A DNA stretch of 64,000 nt from Tardiphaga sp. 709 (GTDB taxonomy: Bacteria > Pseudomonadota > Alphaproteobacteria > Rhizobiales > Xanthobacteraceae), in the NCBI RefSeq assembly GCF_032401055.1, contig NZ_CP135529.1:3594501-3658500 (forward strand), in the 5' to 3' direction. This document shows, piece after piece, positions 59,250 to 64,000 of the stretch. Numbering within the stretch: the stretch's first letter is position 1; each line of letters starts with the position of its first letter. Both the position numbers and the translations under genes were made by a program. The notes below the pieces were generated by a model that did not search any database, was not told the DNA's origin, and saw only the letters and a list, made by a program, of their open reading frames with translations.

Positions 59250-60192
59250 CACCGGAGTCCCTGTGAATCTCCTTCGCCAGTTCCAGCGCGCGGGCATAAA
59301 CGGCGCGGCGCGGCCGGCCGGACAGTTCGACCGCATGCGCCACGGCATCCTTGACGCTATCGCGCTGCAACGAGCTGCGCAGCAGGGCATCGAGATCGTC
59401 CTCGGTCATGGCCTGCGCATCCGCAGCCGGTGGCCCGATGACGAGTACGAATTCACCGCGGGTCTCCAGCCCATCGGCCTCCTTGGCCAGATCGGCAATC
59501 GGCCCGCGATTGACCTCTTCATGCATCTTCGTGAGCTCGCGGCAGATCGCCGCATCGCGGTTGCCCATGATATCGGCGAGATCGACCAGCGTGTCCTGCA
59601 CGCGGTTGCCGGATTCGAACATCACTAGCGTGGCGTCGATGGCAGCCAGCTCCGTGAGGCGTGAGCGGCGTGCCATCTGCCGCGATGGCAGAAAGCCCTC
59701 GAAGAAGAAGCGATCGGTCGGCAGCGCCGACACGGCCAGCGCGGCCAGCACCGAGGATGGCCCCGGCAGCGAGATCACGCTGAAGCCTGCGGCGGTGACC
59801 TCGCGCACCAGCTTGAAGCCGGGGTCGGAAATCAATGGTGTGCCGGCATCCGACACCAGCGCGATGGACGCGCCCTGCGACAGCTTTTCGAGGATCTTCG
59901 GCCGCGCCTGTTCGGCATTGTGCTCGTGATACTGCTTGAGCGTACCGGAGATCCCGTAGCGCTCGGTGAGCCGGCGGGTGATGCGGGTGTCTTCACAGGC
60001 GATGATATCGACCCCCGCCAGGGTTTCCAGCGCGCGTAGGGTGATGTCGCCAAGGTTGCCGATCGGCGTGGCCACAAGATGCAGCCCCGGAACAGCTTTC
60101 GGTGCCATGAGCAGATGGCCGGAGACCGTGAAGGTCCGGGCCGACGGCGCCGCGGCGTCCGCAGGCGATGAGGAAAGGGGTGTTGCGCGCAT
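59236..60192 (-). CDS. rsmI: 16S rRNA (cytidine1402-2'-O)-methyltransferase
   Basis: The 318-residue SAM enzyme has [76 protein letters not shown] and [10 protein letters not shown]. It makes the 2'-O-methyl at C1402 of 16S rRNA with RsmH. The N-terminal 29 residues before [12 protein letters not shown] are unusual; a later start is possible. It is divergent from the LpoA-like lipoprotein gene. Confidence 0.93.
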   Translation of the reverse strand: MRATPLSSSPADAAAPSARTFTVSGHLLMAPKAVPGLHLVATPIGNLGDITLRALETLAGVDIIACEDTRITRRLTERYGISGTLKQYHEHNAEQARPKILEKLSQGASIALVSDAGTPLISDPGFKLVREVTAAGFSVISLPGPSSVLAALAVSALPTDRFFFEGFLPSRQMARRSRLTELAAIDATLVMFESGNRVQDTLVDLADIMGNRDAAICRELTKMHEEVNRGPIADLAKEADGLETRGEFVLVIGPPAADAQAMTEDDLDALLRSSLQRDSVKDAVAHAVELSGRPRRAVYARALELAKEIHRDSGDGED

Positions 60193-60360
60193 GGCGACAA
60201 TGTAGAGCGAATTGCGCCAAAGGGGGACAGCCGTTTTTCAGACGTTTGGCTGTGGTTCATTCCCATCGTGCTAATCCGGCCGCGGTGATGGGGTATGCCG
60301 GACATAAAGCTTTTGTTTTGGTTAACTTATCGCCGACAATATGTCTGAATCCGCGCCTCA

Positions 60361-60372
60361 CACTATATAGTG
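60361..60372. promoter_or_regulatory. 12-bp palindrome in the divergent rsmI/lipoprotein interval
   Basis: CACTATATAGTG is a perfect 12-bp palindrome 45 bp before the lipoprotein ATG and about 170 bp from the rsmI start. TATAGT could be a -10 element, or the palindrome could be an operator. I do not recognise the protein that would bind it. Confidence 0.35.
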
Positions 60373-60417
60373 GGTGCCGAGGCGGGCCGATCTGATGCGG
60401 CCGAAAGAAGAGAAGTG

Positions 60418-61644
60418 ATGGCGGATCCGTTCGACCCCAAATCCGGGACCAAGGGCGCGACGTCGGGCGCAACACGGCGGACGGCTGTCGGCCTGCTGCT
60501 GGGCGCGCCGCTGCTCGGGGCCTGCGCGGGTGTGCAATCGACGCTGACCAATGCGTTCGGCACCGGACCGGCGGCGCCATCGGGACCGCCTGCCGGACCG
60601 GCGCAGCAGTCACAAGCCATCGGCACCGGCGGCACGAAAGTCGGACTGATCCTGCCGCTGTCGGCTTCGGGCAATGCTGGCGTCGCCGCGCAGTCGATGA
60701 AGAACGCCGCCGAAATGGCGCTCGCCGAATTCCAGAATCCCAGCATTCAACTCCTGATCAAGGACGATAGTGGCAGCGCGCAGGGCGCGCAGCAGGCCGC
60801 CCAGCAGGCGCTCGATGAAGGATCCGAAATCATTCTCGGGCCGCTCTTCGCACTCTCGGTACCGGCAACGGCGCAGCTCACGCGCGCGCGTAACGTCCCG
60901 GTGATCGCGTTCTCGACCGATTCCAGCGTCGCCGGCCGTGGTGTCTATTTGCTCAGCTTCCTACCTGAGTCGGACGTCAATCGCATCGTCGATTACGCCG
61001 CAGGCACGGGCAAACGCTCCTTTGCGGCGATGCTGCCCGAGAATGCCTATGGCAATGTTGTTGAAGTCGCTTTCAAGCAGGCCGTAGCCCGCAAAGGCGG
61101 CCGCATCGTCGCTTTCGAGCGCTATGGCGCGGATCGCTCCAGCGCAGCACGCAACATTGCCGCATCCCTCACCGGCGCCGACGCGTTGTTCATCGCAGAC
61201 GATGGCGACGCGGTGGTCGCAACGGCCGATGCACTGACTGCGGCGGGCGCCAATCTGCGCAACGTGCAATTGCTTGGCACGGGCCTTTGGGACAACCCGC
61301 GGGTCTTCAACAGCGCGGCGTTGCAGGGTGGGCTCTACGCCGCGCCGGATCCTGCAGGGTTCCGTGCCTTCGCCGGTCGCTACCGCGCAAAATATGGCGG
61401 CGACCCCGTGCGTACCGCGACGCTCGCTTACGATGCTGTTGCACTGGTCGCCGCATTGGCGCGCACCCAGGGCGGACAGCGCTTCGCACCTGAAACGCTC
61501 ACCAATCCATCCGGCTTTGCCGGCATCGATGGCCTGTTCCGGTTCCGCAGCGATGGCGGCAACGATCGCGGTTTGGCTGTGATGAAGGTCGCATCAGGTG
61601 GTGGTCAGGCGGTGGCGGGCTCGCCCAAGAGCTTTGGGGCGTAG
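60418..61644 (+). CDS. penicillin-binding protein activator, LpoA-like lipoprotein
   Basis: The 408-residue protein has a twin-arginine-containing signal and lipobox (TRRTAVGLLLGAPLLGAC; lipid Cys near residue 36). A Gly/Pro/Ser/Ala linker leads to a periplasmic-binding-protein fold: VGLILPLSASGNAGVAAQSM, LLIKDDSGSAQGAQQAAQQA, GPLFALSVPATAQL and AFSTDSSVAGRGVYLLSFLP. Homologues are annotated as LpoA-like or branched-chain amino acid binding proteins. In Rhizobiales their link to a penicillin-binding protein is inferred. ATG 60418 lies in agaagtgATG. Confidence 0.82.
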   Translation: MADPFDPKSGTKGATSGATRRTAVGLLLGAPLLGACAGVQSTLTNAFGTGPAAPSGPPAGPAQQSQAIGTGGTKVGLILPLSASGNAGVAAQSMKNAAEMALAEFQNPSIQLLIKDDSGSAQGAQQAAQQALDEGSEIILGPLFALSVPATAQLTRARNVPVIAFSTDSSVAGRGVYLLSFLPESDVNRIVDYAAGTGKRSFAAMLPENAYGNVVEVAFKQAVARKGGRIVAFERYGADRSSAARNIAASLTGADALFIADDGDAVVATADALTAAGANLRNVQLLGTGLWDNPRVFNSAALQGGLYAAPDPAGFRAFAGRYRAKYGGDPVRTATLAYDAVALVAALARTQGGQRFAPETLTNPSGFAGIDGLFRFRSDGGNDRGLAVMKVASGGGQAVAGSPKSFGA

Positions 61645-61647
61645 CGT

Positions 61648-62811
61648 TTAAGCCGCCAGATCTGCCACGACTGCATCGAGCACGGGAAATCCCTCCTGCG
61701 TCACGCGCAGACGGCCATTTGTTTCGACGACGATCGCGCCTTCTTCGAGCAGGATCTGGATGCGCTTCTCATCCAGCGCGCGGCCGGACAGCATCTGATA
61801 GCGCGCGGGATCAATGCCCTCAGCGAGGCGCAGGCCCATCAGCAGATATTCGTCGGCGCGTTCTTCACTGTTGAGCAATTCATCCGATGTCACGCCGTGG
61901 CCGTTGTCTTCCACACGCATGACCCAGGCTTCCGGACGCTTCTCGGTGGCGATGGCATGGCGGACACCGTCGATGTCGAGGCGGCCATGGGCGCCAGGCC
62001 CGATGCCGGCATATTCCTGACCGCGCCAGTAGACGAGGTTGTGTTTGCACTCCGCACCGGGGCGGGCGTGGTTGGAAATCTCGTAGAACGGCAAACCCTG
62101 CTGCGCGCAGACCTCCTGCGTCACGTCATAAAGCGTGCGCGCGAGGCCTTCGTCGGGTGTCTTGAGCTTGCCGGCGGCGTGCAATCCGAAGAACGGCGTG
62201 CCTTCCTCGATAGTCAGCTGATACAGCGACAGATGTTCGGCGGCTTCCGAGATCGCGAGCTTGAGTTCGTCGGTCCACATTTGCGGAGTTTGGTCGGGGC
62301 GCGCATAGATCAGATCGAACGAATAGCGATCGAACGCGCTGCGCGCGATGGCCACGGCATCGAGTGCCTCGCGCGCCGTATGCAAACGTCCCAGTGATTT
62401 CAGCGACGCATCGTCAAGCGCCTGTACGCCGAGCGACACGCGGTTGACGCCGGCCTCGCGATAGCCCCGAAAGCGCGTCGCTTCGACGGAGGTCGGGTTG
62501 GCTTCGAGTGATACTTCGACGTCGGAAGCGACGTTCCAGTATTTACCGATCGAGTCGAGAATAGCGCCGACGGTTTGTGGCTGCATCAGCGACGGCGTAC
62601 CGCCGCCGAGAAAGATCGACGTCACCGTACGGCCGGGCGTGCGCGCTGCGGTGGTTTCGATCTCGCGTGCGAAAGCGCGCGCGAAACGTACTTCATCGAC
62701 AGCGTGATGACGGACATGGCTGTTGAAGTCGCAATAGGGGCACTTCGACAGGCAGAACGGCCAGTGCACATAGACGCCGAAAGCGTCTTGCTGTGCGTCA
62801 GCGGGGTTCAA
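61648..62811 (-). CDS. hemW: heme chaperone HemW (radical SAM)
   Basis: The 387-residue protein begins FGVYVHWPFCLSKCPYCDFN, whose CxxxCxYC binds the iron-sulfur cluster. FLGGGTPSLM, GVNRVSLGVQALDD, FDLIYARPDQT and YQLTIEEGTPFF follow, with the HemW_C domain at the end. It differs from HemN by the shorter N-terminus and the CPYC-DF pattern. It delivers heme to proteins. Its start overlaps rdgB by 14 bp. Confidence 0.93.
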   Translation of the reverse strand: MNPADAQQDAFGVYVHWPFCLSKCPYCDFNSHVRHHAVDEVRFARAFAREIETTAARTPGRTVTSIFLGGGTPSLMQPQTVGAILDSIGKYWNVASDVEVSLEANPTSVEATRFRGYREAGVNRVSLGVQALDDASLKSLGRLHTAREALDAVAIARSAFDRYSFDLIYARPDQTPQMWTDELKLAISEAAEHLSLYQLTIEEGTPFFGLHAAGKLKTPDEGLARTLYDVTQEVCAQQGLPFYEISNHARPGAECKHNLVYWRGQEYAGIGPGAHGRLDIDGVRHAIATEKRPEAWVMRVEDNGHGVTSDELLNSEERADEYLLMGLRLAEGIDPARYQMLSGRALDEKRIQILLEEGAIVVETNGRLRVTQEGFPVLDAVVADLAA

Positions 62812-63433
62812 GGCAGATCTCCGCGAGTTTCACGAATGCCCTGGCGCGATGCGACAAGCCCTCGCCGAGTGGCGGCAACCCGTGCTTCTCAACCGCGGTC
62901 ATTTCGCCATAGGTGCGCGTGTGACCATCGGGCAGGAATGTCGGATCGTAGCCGAAGCCGGCGGTGCCGCGCGGCGGCCAGACCAGCGTGCCATGCGCAT
63001 GCGCTTCGACTTCCTCGAGATGACCGTCGGGCCACGCCACGCAGAGTGCGGAGACGAAATGCGCGGTGCGCTTGTCAGGCGAGGTCGCGCCGCGCTCTTG
63101 CAGCAAACGCTCGATGCGCGTCATTGCGCCGGTGAAGTCCTTGGACTCGCCGGCCCAGCGCGCCGAGAGGATGCCGGGCGCGCCGTCGAGGGCATCGACG
63201 ACGAGGCCGGAATCATCTGCGAAAGCTGGTAATTGTGCGACATTGGCCGCGGCAATCGCCTTGATCGCGGCATTGGCCTTGAAAGTATTGCCGGTCTCGT
63301 CAGGTTCGGCGAGACCGAGCTCGCCTGCTGACACTGCCTCGATGCCGTAGGGGGCCAGGAGATCGCGCATCTCGGCAAGTTTGCCGGGATTGTGGGTGGC
63401 GATGACGAGCTTCCCAGTGATTCGACGATGCAT
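62798..63433 (-). CDS. rdgB: RdgB/HAM1 dITP/XTP pyrophosphatase
   Basis: The 211-residue protein has LVIATHNPGKLAEMRDLLAP, FADDSGLVVDALDGAPGI, SARWAGESKDF, GTAGFGYDPTFLPDG and LSHRARAFVKL. It destroys deaminated purine nucleotides such as dITP and XTP. It lies between rph and hemW, all on the minus strand, a frequent arrangement. Confidence 0.95.
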   Translation of the reverse strand: MHRRITGKLVIATHNPGKLAEMRDLLAPYGIEAVSAGELGLAEPDETGNTFKANAAIKAIAAANVAQLPAFADDSGLVVDALDGAPGILSARWAGESKDFTGAMTRIERLLQERGATSPDKRTAHFVSALCVAWPDGHLEEVEAHAHGTLVWPPRGTAGFGYDPTFLPDGHTRTYGEMTAVEKHGLPPLGEGLSHRARAFVKLAEICLEPR

Positions 63434-63468
63434 GATGGGAGTCTACGCCTGCTTGATGACTTGCGGAA

Positions 63469-64000
63469 TCACGCGATGGCCATTTTCTGCAGTTCGACGA
63501 GGCGTCCGACGCCCTTTTGTGCCAGTGCCATCAACTTCAGGAATTCGTCCTGCGTGAACGGCGTCTTCTCGGCAGTGCCCTGTACCTCGATGATGCGGCC
63601 GTCGCCGGTCATCACGAAATTGGCGTCGGTGTCGGCTTCGGAATCTTCGGCATAGTCGAGATCGAGCACCGGGGTGCCCTGATAGATGCCGCAGGAAATC
63701 GCCGCGATATTGTCGCGCAGCACGTTGCCGCCGCCGTTCTTGAACATGTTGCGGTTCTTCATCCACGAGATGCAGTCGGCCAGCGCAACCCATGCGCCGG
63801 TGATCGACGCTGTGCGGGTGCCACCGTCGGCCTGGATCACGTCGCAGTCGATGGTAATCTGGCGTTCGCCGAGTGCTTCGAGGTCGACGGCAGCGCGGAG
63901 CGAGCGGCCGATCAGGCGCTGGATCTCGACGGTGCGGCCGCCCTGCTTGCCGGATGCGGCTTCGCGGCGGGTGCGTTCCAGCGTGGCACGGGGCAGCATG
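63469..64000 (-). CDS. rph: ribonuclease PH (5' part outside the window)
   Basis: The visible 176 residues cover the central and C-terminal RNase PH fold: [55 protein letters not shown] and [20 protein letters not shown]. The family is about 237 residues, so roughly 60 N-terminal residues lie beyond the right edge. MLPRAT at the edge is internal sequence, not the start. It trims tRNA 3' ends. rdgB follows 35 bp downstream. Confidence 0.93.
   Translation of the reverse strand, partial: MLPRATLERTRREAASGKQGGRTVEIQRLIGRSLRAAVDLEALGERQITIDCDVIQADGGTRTASITGAWVALADCISWMKNRNMFKNGGGNVLRDNIAAISCGIYQGTPVLDLDYAEDSEADTDANFVMTGDGRIIEVQGTAEKTPFTQDEFLKLMALAQKGVGRLVELQKMAIA

Overview
The window is GC-rich chromosomal DNA from an alphaproteobacterium. 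Gene order and protein sequences resemble the Nitrobacteraceae/Bradyrhizobiaceae group (Bradyrhizobium, Rhodopseudomonas, Tardiphaga, Afipia relatives). Supporting signs are the glnK-amtB locus, a CenR-type regulator, the parAB-rsmG-mnmG-mnmE-rho-hemJ and ppsR-maf-coaE-dnaQ-secB blocks, hslV-hslU, hisBHAFE, and short dispersed palindromes of the kind seen in these genomes. Genus is inference. Almost everything is core housekeeping. There is no phage, insertion sequence, CRISPR array or secretion island.

Layout. 1-3.1 kb: a small membrane-anchored protein, tRNA-Gly(GCC), and a cnoX / LON-domain / Trm112 operon. 3.1-8.1 kb: an SMR transporter, two glutathione transferases divergent from a LysR regulator, a UbiH-type monooxygenase and tesB. 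8.2-11 kb: two PII genes and amtB with a strong terminator. 11-16.9 kb: a class I aminotransferase, ftsK, a LolA-like protein and xth. 16.9-21.4 kb: a cNMP-binding protein, a CenR-like regulator, a YkuD protein, a PLP homeostasis protein and a diguanylate cyclase. 21.5-25.7 kb: leuS-lptE-holA.

25.7-38.7 kb is the most informative part. On the minus strand lie mnmE, mnmG, rsmG, parA and parB, plus rho and hemJ. On the plus strand lie ppsR, maf, coaE and dnaQ. The two sets diverge from a 469-bp gene-free interval (34899-35367) with an AT-rich tract, a perfect TTATNCACA DnaA box, TTATCCC motifs, three GANTC sites and a CtrA-like half-site pair. I propose this is oriC. Three good parS sites and one degenerate one lie 4-7 kb to its left. 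Together with parA and parB they form a complete origin/centromere region. Three genes here (mnmG, secB and a DUF4269 gene) each carry a one-base contraction of a G/C run that breaks the frame. The shared pattern suggests base-calling error at least as much as real decay.

39.2-64 kb: Tim44-like / mltA / smr, then hslV-DUF2585-hslU, the his operon ending in coaA, a GNAT acyltransferase, a hybrid histidine kinase, a secreted protein, comM, a second diguanylate cyclase, an exported metallo-hydrolase, and gshB-yraN-rsmI divergent from an LpoA-like lipoprotein. The window closes with hemW-rdgB-rph, where rph runs off the right edge.
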